From positions 159,142 through 223,141 of the IMG/VR virus record IMGVR_UViG_3300024239_000013: DNA of 64,000 bases, one strand, 5' to 3'. This DNA comes from a virus. Numbering within the stretch: the stretch's first letter is position 1; the number at the start of each line of letters is the position of its first letter. Both the position numbers and the translations under genes were made by a program. Positions 24,762-34,345 of the stretch are shown piece after piece. The notes beneath the pieces are model-generated. The model had not been told where the DNA came from, searched no databases, and was given only the letters and a program-made list of their open reading frames with translations.

Positions 24762-26006
24762 TTATTTAGATTGTAATGCTCTCATTCTACGTGCTTTTTC
24801 TTGAGCACCCTTTTGATAAAATGCGAGATTTGCTCTTAGTCTATTTTGTTCCTCTTTAGATATATCTTTAAAAAAGGGAGCATTTATTATTGCATTAGTT
24901 TTTTCAACGGCTATTTCTGGATTTCCTATATAATATGCTGCTAAAGAGTATTCATCTAGTAATCTCCATTGCCATATCTCAGGTTCTATAAATAGAATAT
25001 CTGATGTTCCTTTAGTTTTTATTGCTAAGTCACCATAGGCAAATGCAATTAAATATCTTTTTTGATCCCTTAGTTTTCTCATAACATGGAAAACAGATTC
25101 CAATCTAGTTGGTCTATATTCCCATGCTTTAGAATATAAATTAGTTACAGTTTCGTCATCCACCCCCATTTTTTCACTAATCTTAGCTATCATGTAAAGA
25201 GAATAGTAAACTTCCTCTTCCCATTCGCCCATTTGGACTCTCTTTTTATAAGCTTCTATTGATTTTTCTAACTGATTTGAATCTCTATAACTTTGAGCAA
25301 GATAGAACATATACCTAGAATTATCTGGCTCTTTAATTAATGCTTCTTCCAATATCTTTGCATCATTAGCATATTTTTCTTCTAATGAAGATGCTCTTTT
25401 TAGTGGTGATATATCAGCTAAAACATAGCAATTTTTTACTTGCCCTTGAAGTGGATTTGCAGATTCTTCATCTAAAAACAGATATTCGTGTAATACACCT
25501 TTATAAATCCAGTTCTGATCTGATTTAACTATTTGTGCTCTATAATATTGAAGTCCACTAAGTTTATATGAGATTTGATAACAGTCTGGTTTATTGTCCA
25601 ATCCTGCAAAAGGATTTACCCCCGGTTCTGTATAAAATGTATCGTCGGCATCGATTATCCATCTATAATCACATTTACCTTTTGCTAAATTCAAGCTCTC
25701 TGTTCTATTAACTTCAAAATTAACCCAAGGTCTTTCATACAATTCCCCAGGTATATTGAGTTCTTTCATGGTCTCATTGATGACATCTATTGTCTTATCT
25801 GTAGATCCAGTATCTACTATTACCCAATACTTTATAAAGGGAGCTACTGCAGTCAAACATCTTTTTATCGTGTCTTCTTCATCTTTAACGATCATAACCA
25901 AACATAAACTGATTGTTTGATCTTTGGAATTTGATAAAGGTTTAATGATTGGACTGGTCATCTTAACTGAATTAAATCTCTTATTAGATTTTTTATTTTT
26001 GCTCAT
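24762..26006 (-). CDS. Glycosyltransferase family 2 with TPR-like repeats
   Basis: The 414-residue protein begins with a short basic stretch and then a GT2 domain: SLCLVMIVKDEEDTIKRCL, VIVDTGSTDKTIDVI, and the metal/sugar-binding WIIDADD near residue 120. The C-terminal 200 residues are helical repeats of TPR type (DNSRYMFYLAQSYRDSNQLE). This combination occurs in many bacteria and phages in enzymes that glycosylate proteins or build surface polysaccharide. There is no signal peptide or membrane segment. With the hydroxymethylase it could hint at DNA glycosylation, but protein or surface targets are equally possible. Confidence 0.8.
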   Translation of the reverse strand: MSKNKKSNKRFNSVKMTSPIIKPLSNSKDQTISLCLVMIVKDEEDTIKRCLTAVAPFIKYWVIVDTGSTDKTIDVINETMKELNIPGELYERPWVNFEVNRTESLNLAKGKCDYRWIIDADDTFYTEPGVNPFAGLDNKPDCYQISYKLSGLQYYRAQIVKSDQNWIYKGVLHEYLFLDEESANPLQGQVKNCYVLADISPLKRASSLEEKYANDAKILEEALIKEPDNSRYMFYLAQSYRDSNQLEKSIEAYKKRVQMGEWEEEVYYSLYMIAKISEKMGVDDETVTNLYSKAWEYRPTRLESVFHVMRKLRDQKRYLIAFAYGDLAIKTKGTSDILFIEPEIWQWRLLDEYSLAAYYIGNPEIAVEKTNAIINAPFFKDISKEEQNRLRANLAFYQKGAQEKARRMRALQSK

Positions 26007-26024
26007 TTTAATTTGATTTAGATA

Positions 26025-26678
26025 TTATAGCGTATCTTTTTGTTTTTTTCCTCTTTTTCTTGAAATATTTATTTTCTCAACCTCTCCTATTGGACCTAAA
26101 TTTAGAGTAATGTTATATTTTTCATCAAGATCCTCCTTTATTTTTTGTTTATTTCTATTCAAGTTCTTTATAGGGAAATCGTGGACTGATATATTGAAAT
26201 TGTCAAATAACCAAAATTTAAGATGATAATATTTTTTATCGAATATCGAATATTCCAATTTTTTATTTTTAGCTCTCATTTTAGTCTCAAATAAATGCTT
26301 ACTTTTAAAATAAAATTCTATAAAAAACCAGTTATTTGACTTACCAGAGATCTTTAAATTTTTACCAAAATCTAATAGGTACAGAACTCTTTTATGATCA
26401 AGTTCCATTTTATAATATTTTAGACTGTTTATATTTAATATAGAATCTATCGAATCTGGTATATTTTCAGATTCACAATATAAGTTTAGAAAACAGGTTA
26501 TTTCGTTAGTTTCGAAATTTTTAATAGATCTTACATCTATATCATTTGAACCTTTTAATATAGATATAAAATATTCCAGAGATTCATTTAATAGATTTCT
26601 CTGGAATATTTCTTTTTCTTTATTCTCACTAAGAGTTTCCTTTAAGGATTTAACGAAATCCCTAGTGGCTTTTTTCAT
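26025..26678 (-). CDS. Hypothetical protein, 217 aa
   Basis: The product is rich in Lys, Asn, Phe and Tyr. It starts with a basic helix (MKKATRDFVKSLKETLSEN) and has alternating strand and helix segments and a basic tail (ISRKRGKKQKDTL). No family was recognised. It lies between adenylate kinase and the glycosyltransferase with short gaps on both sides, so it belongs to the same transcript. Confidence 0.55.
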   Translation of the reverse strand: MKKATRDFVKSLKETLSENKEKEIFQRNLLNESLEYFISILKGSNDIDVRSIKNFETNEITCFLNLYCESENIPDSIDSILNINSLKYYKMELDHKRVLYLLDFGKNLKISGKSNNWFFIEFYFKSKHLFETKMRAKNKKLEYSIFDKKYYHLKFWLFDNFNISVHDFPIKNLNRNKQKIKEDLDEKYNITLNLGPIGEVEKINISRKRGKKQKDTL

Positions 26679-26690
26679 CCGTAAAGGTGT

Positions 26691-27311
26691 TTATTTATTA
26701 AAACCTAATTTTTTTGACACTGATTTTAAAACTCCTTCTCTTCCTGAAGTTGCATCTATTTTTACTAGCTTTCTACTTCTTTCGTAAAAATCGATAAGAG
26801 GGAAGGTTTTTTCGTGATATTCGTCAAATCTTTTATCGATAATTTTATCGCTAGTATCATCTTTCCTATTTTCTTTCTTAGCTCTTTCCTTGATTCTTTC
26901 TTTAGCTACATCCTCGGGTAGATCTAGAAATAGTGCATGATTTAATCCTAGACCCATTTTACCTAACATCGAATCAAGTCTCTTCGCTTGTTTAATTGTT
27001 CTTGGAAACCCATCAAATATAATACCCTTCTCGATATCAATATTTTTAAGCTCCTTTCTTAAAATTTTAATCATCATATCATCAGGTAAAAAATTACCTG
27101 CCTCAATTATCTTTTTAAGCTCAGGGTCATCAGATTTTCTTATCAGGTCTCCAGTTGATATGTGATTTATTCCATATTTGTCCATCAATTGTTTGGACAA
27201 AGTTCCCTTTCCTGATCCAGGAGCACCCAAGATAACAAGGATTTTTCCTTGTTTATCTGGGAGTTCCCTTTCATTTAAGAATCCACTAAAACTCTTAATT
27301 ATATTTTCCAT
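26691..27311 (-). CDS. adk: Adenylate kinase with capsid-targeting-like N-terminus
   Basis: Adenylate kinase interconverts ATP, ADP and AMP. The catalytic core starts at about residue 22 with the P-loop LGAPGSGKGTLSKQL, followed by ISTGDLIR, the AMP-binding DGFPRTIKQAKRL and the LID region with RIKERAKKENRKDD and RFDEYHEKTFPL. The LID is short and lacks zinc Cys residues. In front of the core there are about 20 extra residues (MENIIKSFSGFLNERELPDK) resembling a T4 capsid-targeting sequence with an L-N-E site. This suggests the enzyme is packaged or cleaved, which is an inference. The gene follows nrdA by 19 bases. Confidence 0.9.
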   Translation of the reverse strand: MENIIKSFSGFLNERELPDKQGKILVILGAPGSGKGTLSKQLMDKYGINHISTGDLIRKSDDPELKKIIEAGNFLPDDMMIKILRKELKNIDIEKGIIFDGFPRTIKQAKRLDSMLGKMGLGLNHALFLDLPEDVAKERIKERAKKENRKDDTSDKIIDKRFDEYHEKTFPLIDFYERSRKLVKIDATSGREGVLKSVSKKLGFNK

Positions 27312-27330
27312 TTTTTATTTATATATATTC

Positions 27331-29832
27331 TTAAGATCCACAAGAGATACAATCTTCAGGATTATCTAAACTACAAGTTATTCCAGAAGCAACCTCATTA
27401 GCTGCTTTACTTAACTCCTCACTTGTCATTCCATCTAAATCAATTTTATTTTCAGATTTAATATTATCAGGTTCAGATTTGGTTGAGCTTTCTTCTGTTA
27501 TTCTCTGAGCTTTTTTCAACTTCTCTGCGTCTATACCCAGACCTGCTAATGCATCCACTGCAGATTTAGTTCTTAGATAATACATTCCGGTTTTAAGACC
27601 TAGCTGCCAAGAATGGAAGTGTGCTGCTGTAAGTTTAGCCGAATTAACATTCTCTATAAATAGATTTAGAGATTGAGATTGACAAATAAACTTACCTCTT
27701 TCTGCTGACATTTCAATAAGATCCTTTTGTTTAAGCTCCCAAACTGTTTTATAGATTTCTCTAATGTTTTCAGGAATCTGTTGAATATTTTGGATCGAAC
27801 CTTTGTTGAATATGATTAAGTTTTTCATATCTTCATTCCAAAGATCTAATGCAATTAAATCTCTAACTAGATGTTTATTAACCAAAATAAATTCTCCACT
27901 TAAAGTTCTTCTAGTGTAAATATTAGAAGTGAAAGGCTCAAAAGCTTCATTATTACCCATGATCTGTGCAGTAGAAGCAGTTGGCATAGGTGCTAATAAT
28001 AATGAATTTCTGGTTCCATGTTTCATCACGTCTTTTCTAAGTTTCTCCCAGTCCCATCTTCCTGAAAGATCGCTATCATTAAATCCCCATAAGTTGAATT
28101 GGAATTCTCCTCTGCTTAAAGGAGATCCATCAAAGGTTTCATATTTACCATCTTTTTTAGCAAGATCCATCGAAGCGGTCATTGCTGCAAAATAGATAGT
28201 TTCAAAAATTTCCTCGTTGGTCTTCCTAGCTTCTTGTGAAGTGAAAGGAAGTTTCATAATAGCAAAAAGGTCTGCTAATCCCTGAATACCGATACCGATA
28301 GGTCTGTGTCTTAAATTAGATTTTCTAGTTTCTGGTGTTGGGTAATAATTAACGTCGATAACTTTATTAAGGTTTAAAGTTATCTGATAAACAACATCAT
28401 AAAGAGCATTATGGTCAACTTCACATTTACCCTTAGATATCTTTGTAGTTCTTGCGTCGGTTGATTTTAGGAACCTGTTAACCGGAATAGAAGCAAGATT
28501 ACAAACAGCTTGCTCGTCCTTGTCCGTGTATTCTAAAATCTCAGTACAAAGATTTGAACTCTTAATAGTACCCAGATTTTTTTGATTTGATTTTTTATTA
28601 GCAGCATCTTTATAAAGCATAAATGGATTACCTGTCTCAATTTGAGCTTCTATAATCTTTGACCAAAGATCTCTTGCTCTCATTACTTTTTTAGCTTTAC
28701 CAGCTTTTTCTGCTTCTTCATAAGCTCTTTCAAATTCGTCCCCGTATTTTTCCCATAATCCAGGAACCTCAGAAGGTGAGAACAAGCTCCATTCTTCGTC
28801 ATTTTTTACTCTCTTCATGAAAAGATCTGGTGTCCATAAAGCAAGGAATAAATCTCTAGCTCTAAGCTCCTCCTTACCAGTATTCTTTCTTAAATCAATA
28901 AAATCTTCAATGTCAGAATGCCAAGGTTCCAGATAGATTGCAAAACTTCCTTTCCTTTTACCTCCACCCTGATCTACATATCTTGCAGTCTCGTTAAATA
29001 CTTTTAGCATCGGTATAATACCATTAGATACTCCATTGGTTCCTTTTATATAAGATCCTGTACTTCTGATATTATGAATCGATATACCAATTCCCCCTGC
29101 ATTCTGTGAAATAACAGCAACGTCAGAAAGGGTTTTGTAAATTCCTGGTATAGAATCATCGGACATCATTAAAAGAAAACACGAAGATAACTGAGGTCTT
29201 TTAGTACCTGAGTTAAATAAAGTTGGGGTAGCGTGTGTTGCTAAATGGTTAGATAAAAGTTCGTAAGTTTTAATTACATTCTTAATATCATCTCCCCAAA
29301 TACCAACAGCAACTCTCATGTACATGTGCTGAGGGCTTTCGCAAACATTTCCGTTAGTTTTTAGAAGATAACTTTTTTCTAATGTCTTAAATCCGAAATA
29401 CTCAAAATCAAAATCTCTTTCATGAATTATAGCACCGTCCAATTTTTGCTTGTATTTCATAACGGTCTTATAAGTTTCATCGTTAATCAAACCTGCAGGT
29501 AAATTTGTTTCAGGATCTACGTAATCATAAAGAGTTTGTATAGTTTCTGAGAATTTTTTCTTTGTTGTCTTGTGCAATCTCGAAACTGCAATTCTAGAAG
29601 CTAATATTGAATAATCTGGATGTCTTGGTATAAGTGAAGCTGCAGTTTCTGCTGCCAAATTATCTAATTCTTGTGTGGTTATTCCGTCATAAATCCCGGC
29701 AATAACCTTTTGTGCTATTTCCATAGCATCAACAAAATCAGTATTTAGACCATATGTCATTTTTCTGATTCTATTAGAAATTTTTTCAAATCTTACTGGC
29801 TCTTTTGAACCGTCTCTCTTTGTAACTTGCAT
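27331..29832 (-). CDS. nrdA: Ribonucleoside-diphosphate reductase alpha subunit (class I)
   Basis: The 833-residue protein reduces ribonucleotides to deoxyribonucleotides. An ATP-cone regulatory domain opens the protein ([16 protein letters not shown]). Catalytic segments include [47 protein letters not shown] and the radical-path Tyr pair in GMYYLRT. The C-terminus ends in CISCGS, the redox Cys pair that recharges the active site. It forms a nucleotide cluster with nrdB and dUTPase, interrupted by a methyltransferase gene. Confidence 0.95.
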   Translation of the reverse strand: MQVTKRDGSKEPVRFEKISNRIRKMTYGLNTDFVDAMEIAQKVIAGIYDGITTQELDNLAAETAASLIPRHPDYSILASRIAVSRLHKTTKKKFSETIQTLYDYVDPETNLPAGLINDETYKTVMKYKQKLDGAIIHERDFDFEYFGFKTLEKSYLLKTNGNVCESPQHMYMRVAVGIWGDDIKNVIKTYELLSNHLATHATPTLFNSGTKRPQLSSCFLLMMSDDSIPGIYKTLSDVAVISQNAGGIGISIHNIRSTGSYIKGTNGVSNGIIPMLKVFNETARYVDQGGGKRKGSFAIYLEPWHSDIEDFIDLRKNTGKEELRARDLFLALWTPDLFMKRVKNDEEWSLFSPSEVPGLWEKYGDEFERAYEEAEKAGKAKKVMRARDLWSKIIEAQIETGNPFMLYKDAANKKSNQKNLGTIKSSNLCTEILEYTDKDEQAVCNLASIPVNRFLKSTDARTTKISKGKCEVDHNALYDVVYQITLNLNKVIDVNYYPTPETRKSNLRHRPIGIGIQGLADLFAIMKLPFTSQEARKTNEEIFETIYFAAMTASMDLAKKDGKYETFDGSPLSRGEFQFNLWGFNDSDLSGRWDWEKLRKDVMKHGTRNSLLLAPMPTASTAQIMGNNEAFEPFTSNIYTRRTLSGEFILVNKHLVRDLIALDLWNEDMKNLIIFNKGSIQNIQQIPENIREIYKTVWELKQKDLIEMSAERGKFICQSQSLNLFIENVNSAKLTAAHFHSWQLGLKTGMYYLRTKSAVDALAGLGIDAEKLKKAQRITEESSTKSEPDNIKSENKIDLDGMTSEELSKAANEVASGITCSLDNPEDCISCGS

Positions 29833-29851
29833 TCTTTACTTTTGTTTTTTT

Positions 29852-30490
29852 TTATTGGTTACCATTTAAGGCAAATATGACGTTGTCGTCATTTCTGTGG
29901 ATTTCATTCATATTATAATCTTTACAATAATTTCTAAATTCTTCCAACATTTCCAGGTTTCTGTTGTATTCGATGCATAACATCTTACATTCAACTTTAG
30001 CCAGATCTATTTGTTTTAGAACGACAAGATCATGTCCCTCGACATCAATTGATATAAAATCAAATCTTTTTATAGGACTCTCGTCGATAAAATTTTTAAA
30101 TGTTACAAATCTACATTCAGTTTCCACCCAATGCATTCCATAAAAATTATTTTTATGAGATTGATGAAGACTTGAAAGTATCGCTGGAGGTGTGTCGTCT
30201 CGGTCTAACCAATTTCTACTCTCATAAAAAGTAAAAATTCCCTCTTTGTCTGATATACCATAATTAAAAAGATTTATATTATTAGAACCTTTATAATTTT
30301 CAGAAAGGAGGGAAAAAGCTTCGACTGAAGGCTCTACACAACATCCATTCCAACCTAATATATATAGGTCCCAGGTGTTACTAAAAGAAACACCATCATT
30401 GGCACCTATATCTAAAAAATTAAGGGTTTTTGGATCTATATCATCGAAGAATGGTATTATGATCTCGTGTTCTTTATGTTGTGAGTGCAT
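29852..30490 (-). CDS. FkbM-family methyltransferase
   Basis: The 212-residue product is an S-adenosylmethionine-dependent methyltransferase: NFLDIGANDGVSFSNTW is the cofactor-binding motif I, NINLFNYGISDKEGIFTF and FDFISIDVEGHDLVVLKQI are the other conserved FkbM segments. The ATG at 30490 was chosen; a TTG lies directly before it. FkbM enzymes methylate sugars, lipids or peptides. It sits between nrdB (11 bases upstream) and nrdA (19 bases downstream), an unusual place because these two are normally adjacent, so it looks like an insertion into the operon. Confidence 0.8.
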   Translation of the reverse strand: MHSQHKEHEIIIPFFDDIDPKTLNFLDIGANDGVSFSNTWDLYILGWNGCCVEPSVEAFSLLSENYKGSNNINLFNYGISDKEGIFTFYESRNWLDRDDTPPAILSSLHQSHKNNFYGMHWVETECRFVTFKNFIDESPIKRFDFISIDVEGHDLVVLKQIDLAKVECKMLCIEYNRNLEMLEEFRNYCKDYNMNEIHRNDDNVIFALNGNQ

Positions 30491-30501
30491 CAATCATTCA
30501 A

Positions 30502-31485
30502 TTAAAAATCACCATCATAATCAAAGGTATCCTCTGATTTATTCATTACACCAGACTTTTGATATTCTCCAACTCTTTTTTCAAAGAAGTTAGTTTTACC
30601 TTGTAAAGCGATGTTAGTCATGAAATCAAAAGGATTTTCGGAATTGAAAACTTTTGAGCATCCAAGATCAAAAAGTAATCTATCAGTAACAAATTCCAGA
30701 TATTGTTTCATCAAATCTGCATTCATACCTATCAATCTAACTGGTAATGACTCGGTAATAAATTCTTTCTCAATTTCTAAAGCACCTAGAATAATTTCTT
30801 TAATTCTTTCTTCTGGTACTTTATTTGCTAGGTGATTATTATGTAACATTACAGCAAAATCTGTATGCATACCTTCATCTCTTGAAATAAGCTCATTCGA
30901 GAAAGTTAAACCCGGCATCAGTCCTCTTTTCTTTAACCAGAAAATTGAACAGAAAGATCCACTAAAGAAAATACCTTCAACAGCAGCAAACGCTATTAAT
31001 CTTTCTTGATAATGTGGAGAACCTATCCACTTTAATGCCCATTGAGCTTTTTTCTTAACTGCATCAATAGTTTCAATAGCTCGGAAAAGTCTATCCTTTT
31101 CTGCATTGTCCTGAATATAGGTATCAATTAGAAGTGAATATGTTTCAGAATGGATATTCTCCATCATTAATTGGAATCCATAGAAAAATTTAGCTTCTGT
31201 GTACTGAACCTCAGCTACAAAATTTTCTCCTAAATTTTCATTAACTATACCATCAGAAGCGGCAAAGAATGCTAAGACATTTTTTATAAAGTATCTTTCA
31301 TCATCATTTAATTTATTTCTCCAGTCATTAAGGTCTTGTGCCAGATCGATTTCTTCTGCTGTCCAGATACATGCTTCCTGCTGCTTGTACATTTGCCAAA
31401 TGTCTTCATGTTCAATTGGGAATAAAACAAATCTATTTGGATTTTCTTGAAGAATCGGTTCAGGTAAAGGATATAAATTTTCCAT
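30502..31485 (-). CDS. nrdB: Ribonucleoside-diphosphate reductase beta subunit (class I)
   Basis: The 327-residue protein houses the di-iron tyrosyl-radical centre that starts the NrdA reaction. [20 protein letters not shown] contains the radical Tyr and iron ligands, as in eukaryotic-type R2 proteins. [14 protein letters not shown] and [13 protein letters not shown] hold further iron-binding Glu and His residues. The C-terminus ([13 protein letters not shown]) ends in the acidic aromatic tail that docks to the alpha subunit. It belongs to the nucleotide cluster between dUTPase and the methyltransferase. Confidence 0.95.
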   Translation of the reverse strand: MENLYPLPEPILQENPNRFVLFPIEHEDIWQMYKQQEACIWTAEEIDLAQDLNDWRNKLNDDERYFIKNVLAFFAASDGIVNENLGENFVAEVQYTEAKFFYGFQLMMENIHSETYSLLIDTYIQDNAEKDRLFRAIETIDAVKKKAQWALKWIGSPHYQERLIAFAAVEGIFFSGSFCSIFWLKKRGLMPGLTFSNELISRDEGMHTDFAVMLHNNHLANKVPEERIKEIILGALEIEKEFITESLPVRLIGMNADLMKQYLEFVTDRLLFDLGCSKVFNSENPFDFMTNIALQGKTNFFEKRVGEYQKSGVMNKSEDTFDYDGDF

Positions 31486-31504
31486 ATTTATTTAATTTAT
31501 TTTA

Positions 31505-31984
31505 TTAATAATTATTTTCTTGTCTCCTAATATTTTCTTTGTTTTTTGAACAATAATAATTATAAAGTTCCTCTGCTGTCATCCCAACAGAGATCATCAT
31601 ATTAAACAGAAAGTGTTGAATATCAACAAGTTCCATTTTAAGTTCTTTCAGATCACCTTCTGAAAGATCCGATATTTTCATACTATAAGCTTTCTTGTGA
31701 TTACTCTTCCAAGGTTTCCATACTGCATTTCCGATAGAGGTTTCTCCATTGTTCGAAACTCCTCCCAATGCATCATATGCTTCCGAAATTTCATCTTCGA
31801 TTGCTCTGGTGTTCCATAACCAGAAATCTTTAATTTCACCTAAAGAAAGGTTTTTAAAATCATACCCATAAACACTTTCCTGTGTGTTTTTTTGTAGATT
31901 CATCAGTTTTTCCAGGTGGTTTGTGGACTTTACGTAGTCATTCTCAACGAGAAGATCTTTGCATTGATTGTCTGTGTTTGCCAT
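31505..31984 (-). CDS. Dimeric all-alpha dUTPase-like NTP pyrophosphatase
   Basis: dUTPases of this fold hydrolyse dUTP to dUMP, lowering uracil in DNA and supplying precursor. From ATG at 31984 the product has 159 residues. The helical core shows WLWNTRAIEDEISEAYDAL and KMELVDIQHFLFNMMISVG, which carry the ExxE and ExxD metal ligands, and the end NKENIRRQENNY matches the K...N..RQ..Y signature. A longer frame starting at TTG (32047) was not chosen because the family begins near the chosen Met. It is followed by nrdB after 19 bases. Confidence 0.75.
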   Translation of the reverse strand: MANTDNQCKDLLVENDYVKSTNHLEKLMNLQKNTQESVYGYDFKNLSLGEIKDFWLWNTRAIEDEISEAYDALGGVSNNGETSIGNAVWKPWKSNHKKAYSMKISDLSEGDLKELKMELVDIQHFLFNMMISVGMTAEELYNYYCSKNKENIRRQENNY

Positions 31985-32037
31985 ATTTTTATGATTTTGA
32001 CTAGGTTTGTTGTCTATGCTAAATCCACCGGGTTTTT

Positions 32038-32045
32038 TATATATC
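32038..32045 (-). promoter_or_regulatory. Candidate GATATATA promoter box
   Basis: GGTTGATATATAAAAAACC lies in the 105-base gap between the polymerase N-terminal gene and dUTPase, 53 bases before the ATG. It may start the nrd transcript. Confidence 0.4.
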
Positions 32046-32089
32046 AACCTGATATCTGGATCTTTGCTCTAGAGAACGTTAATTTTTTT

Positions 32090-33496
32090 TTAATTTTTAT
32101 CTTTTTGTAATTTTTTCTCTAAGTTGTCTATTTCTATCTGCAATTCTAACATTTTGTCCTTTGTTTTTCTTCTTCTTGAATAAAGATCCTTAATGATAGT
32201 TCTTAATATAGGATTTTCCTCAGCTGGACCAAAAAAAGCACCGGATGCAGTTTTTACCCAATTTTCTTTAGGATTTAGTAGATTTTTACCCTTATAAATT
32301 TCTGGTGATATTCCCCATTGAACCATCGTGTTAGGATACAGAGAAGCAAAGTCATAACAAGCAACCCACTCATGTAATCCCTTAAGTGGATCTTTAACAT
32401 ATCCTCCCGCAAATTTTACATGAACTTCTTCTCTCTTCTCTGATGTGAAAATTTGTTTTCTTTCCAGAAACTTTCTAAGCATCATAATTTCTGTGGACCA
32501 AACCGGGGATAGACATCTATTAATTTCAACTCCAGAAATCATTGCAATCTTGAAGAAGGTTTGCATTGTTTTTAGTTTCTGATCTATGTAATGTACTAAG
32601 GCACAGTCAACTGCGTTATAGTAAATAAAGTCTTCGAAGTTAGATTGGTATAGATCTTTTAGTGTTCCGTTATATTCTATTTTTTTGAACCCAACAGCTT
32701 TATCCGCAACATAATCCAATCGATTACTTTCTTTAATCTTAATTACTCTATCCCACTTTTTATAAATTTCCAAGTAGTCAAACATTAGTAAATGCATAGG
32801 TAATTGTCCTTTACCCAGAAGAACTCCGCTTGGTGAGATTATCTTAGGGTCTATTCCGAGTCTTTTTGCTCTATTTATTAGATAAGGCCAGTCATATCCA
32901 AGCCAGTTCCATCCGGTAATAACAGGCATTTTAGGGCCAAGCTCTCTGAAAAAAGTGTACATCATATCATACTCTGTTTCAAATTGCTTATATCTAAAAG
33001 TCCATTCGTCACCAGTTTTCTTGAAATAATCGTTTATTTTTTTATGAATATTAGCTTGCTGCTGAGGAGTAAGAGGATCTAATCCAAGAACGATAAGTTT
33101 TCTTTTGTCTGTTGCAATCCCTATAGAAATTACTCTATTTTTAGCATTCTCTGTATCCAAAGCTGCACCCATATCCTCGGTTATTTCAACCTCAATATCG
33201 ACAAAATATTTCTTAGGATTCTGGAATTCCCATAATGGTTTTGTTAATTCCTCTGGCGCTTCTATTAGGATCTGTGCCATTCTATACTTGTCATATCTTT
33301 CGGTTTTTACTTTCTTGACGGGTTTTCCTGTCCAATCAGTCCATTCCTTATCTCTCTTTGGATCATTAGGATTGCAAACCTCCCAATTAAATCTTTGATC
33401 TTCTGAGATTGGAACTTCCAAAAAAGTTAAATCTCCTTCAGGGCCAAAGTGAGAAACCCTTAAATAGGATCCCTTATTTTCAATGTCTATTATCAT
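32090..33496 (-). CDS. 43A: DNA polymerase family B, N-terminal part (split gene)
   Basis: The 468-residue protein has the N-terminal domain, the 3'-5' exonuclease and the first part of the palm of a T4 gp43-type polymerase. Exonuclease motifs are YFVDIEVEI, ITGWNWLGYDWPYL and YYNAVDCALVHYID; motif A is YDFASLYPNTMVQWGISPE near residue 390. It ends in a charged helix (KMLELQIEIDNLEKKL) and stops before motif B. The remaining catalytic motifs are in the gene at 13979-15127, about 17 kb away. The ends of both proteins are helices that correspond to the two arms of the fingers. The gene starts opposite the divergent gene at 33576. Confidence 0.92.
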   Translation of the reverse strand: MIIDIENKGSYLRVSHFGPEGDLTFLEVPISEDQRFNWEVCNPNDPKRDKEWTDWTGKPVKKVKTERYDKYRMAQILIEAPEELTKPLWEFQNPKKYFVDIEVEITEDMGAALDTENAKNRVISIGIATDKRKLIVLGLDPLTPQQQANIHKKINDYFKKTGDEWTFRYKQFETEYDMMYTFFRELGPKMPVITGWNWLGYDWPYLINRAKRLGIDPKIISPSGVLLGKGQLPMHLLMFDYLEIYKKWDRVIKIKESNRLDYVADKAVGFKKIEYNGTLKDLYQSNFEDFIYYNAVDCALVHYIDQKLKTMQTFFKIAMISGVEINRCLSPVWSTEIMMLRKFLERKQIFTSEKREEVHVKFAGGYVKDPLKGLHEWVACYDFASLYPNTMVQWGISPEIYKGKNLLNPKENWVKTASGAFFGPAEENPILRTIIKDLYSRRRKTKDKMLELQIEIDNLEKKLQKDKN

Positions 33497-33575
33497 CTAC
33501 TAATTCTGATTTATTATTGATGTAGATATTCTACTAATGATTCTAATTTAAGTTCCGAATGAATATATACTTTAT

Positions 33576-33887
33576 ATGAAAAATGTTAAGAATTTTAGTA
33601 ACTTTATTTCTATAGAAGTTAATGAGTGGCTAGATGCACCAGGAAGCGTTGACGTTCCTAGCGATTCTTATGAAAATAAGGTGAGATCAAGAAATTATCA
33701 TTCAACTGATCCAACAATGCCACAAGTATATGATTCAATGTTTGAAGCTTCTGAGATTTATGATTTTTTAGACGAACATGGGAAATCAGAAGATTTCAAC
33801 AAATTTCTGGAAAAAAAAAGGTCAGGAAAGGAGATTACTGATCACATTAAGGAATACATAAAAGAGAGAAAGAATAAAACCAGATAA
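33576..33887 (+). CDS. Small protein with capsid-targeting-like N-terminus
   Basis: One of four plus-strand genes, encoding 103 residues. The N-terminus MKNVKNFSNFISIEVNEW resembles the short head-targeting-like leaders of other proteins in this window, although the cleavage-site match is weaker. The rest is charged and helical at the C-terminal side (FLEKKRSGKEITDHIKEYI). No family was recognised. It lies 79 bases from the divergent polymerase start and four bases before the next plus-strand gene. Confidence 0.6.
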   Translation: MKNVKNFSNFISIEVNEWLDAPGSVDVPSDSYENKVRSRNYHSTDPTMPQVYDSMFEASEIYDFLDEHGKSEDFNKFLEKKRSGKEITDHIKEYIKERKNKTR

Positions 33888-33891
33888 GTCC

Positions 33892-34341
33892 ATGAAACAC
33901 CTAATATTATACGAAAATTTTAATCAGCAAGAAATGGAACTGGACGAGGAAACCAGAGAAGAATACATCAAAAAGTTAGAGAAACTTGTATCCTTTCCAG
34001 AATTGTATATGGATGATTTTGATACATGGATGGATATTATAAGCAGAGTTCCTGTAAAATACTCGGAAACCGATTCTATAACAAAAAAGGAGTATATAGA
34101 ATATGCAAGAAAATATGAAGAAATATTATCAAAAAATCCGAGTCAAAATGTTTTAGATGGATTTTTAATATTTATAAGTGGAAAGGTACCCGATACTGAT
34201 TATGCAGAATTCTTGGAAGAAAATCCAATAGAATGGTGGGAAAAAGAATTAAATGGATTTGCACCAGAAATTCCATATATGGCTAAATCTATATGCGACG
34301 ATTCACTAATTTTAAAAATAGATTGGGATAAAGTTAAATAA
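33892..34341 (+). CDS. Small acidic protein, MKHLILYENF start
   Basis: This 149-residue product is acidic, with many Glu, Asp and Tyr residues, and mostly helical. It begins MKHLILYENFNQQEMELDEE, which is like the MKHLLEFESYS opening of the protein at 24166-24714. No family was recognised. It shares a plus-strand transcript with the 103-residue gene and ends four bases before the end of the convergent endolysin gene. Confidence 0.6.
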   Translation: MKHLILYENFNQQEMELDEETREEYIKKLEKLVSFPELYMDDFDTWMDIISRVPVKYSETDSITKKEYIEYARKYEEILSKNPSQNVLDGFLIFISGKVPDTDYAEFLEENPIEWWEKELNGFAPEIPYMAKSICDDSLILKIDWDKVK

Positions 34342-34345
34342 TCGA

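Noticed and set aside
13979-33496. Split intein joining the two polymerase halves
   Set aside because: Neither half has Hint blocks A, B, F or G at the break; both ends are charged helices.
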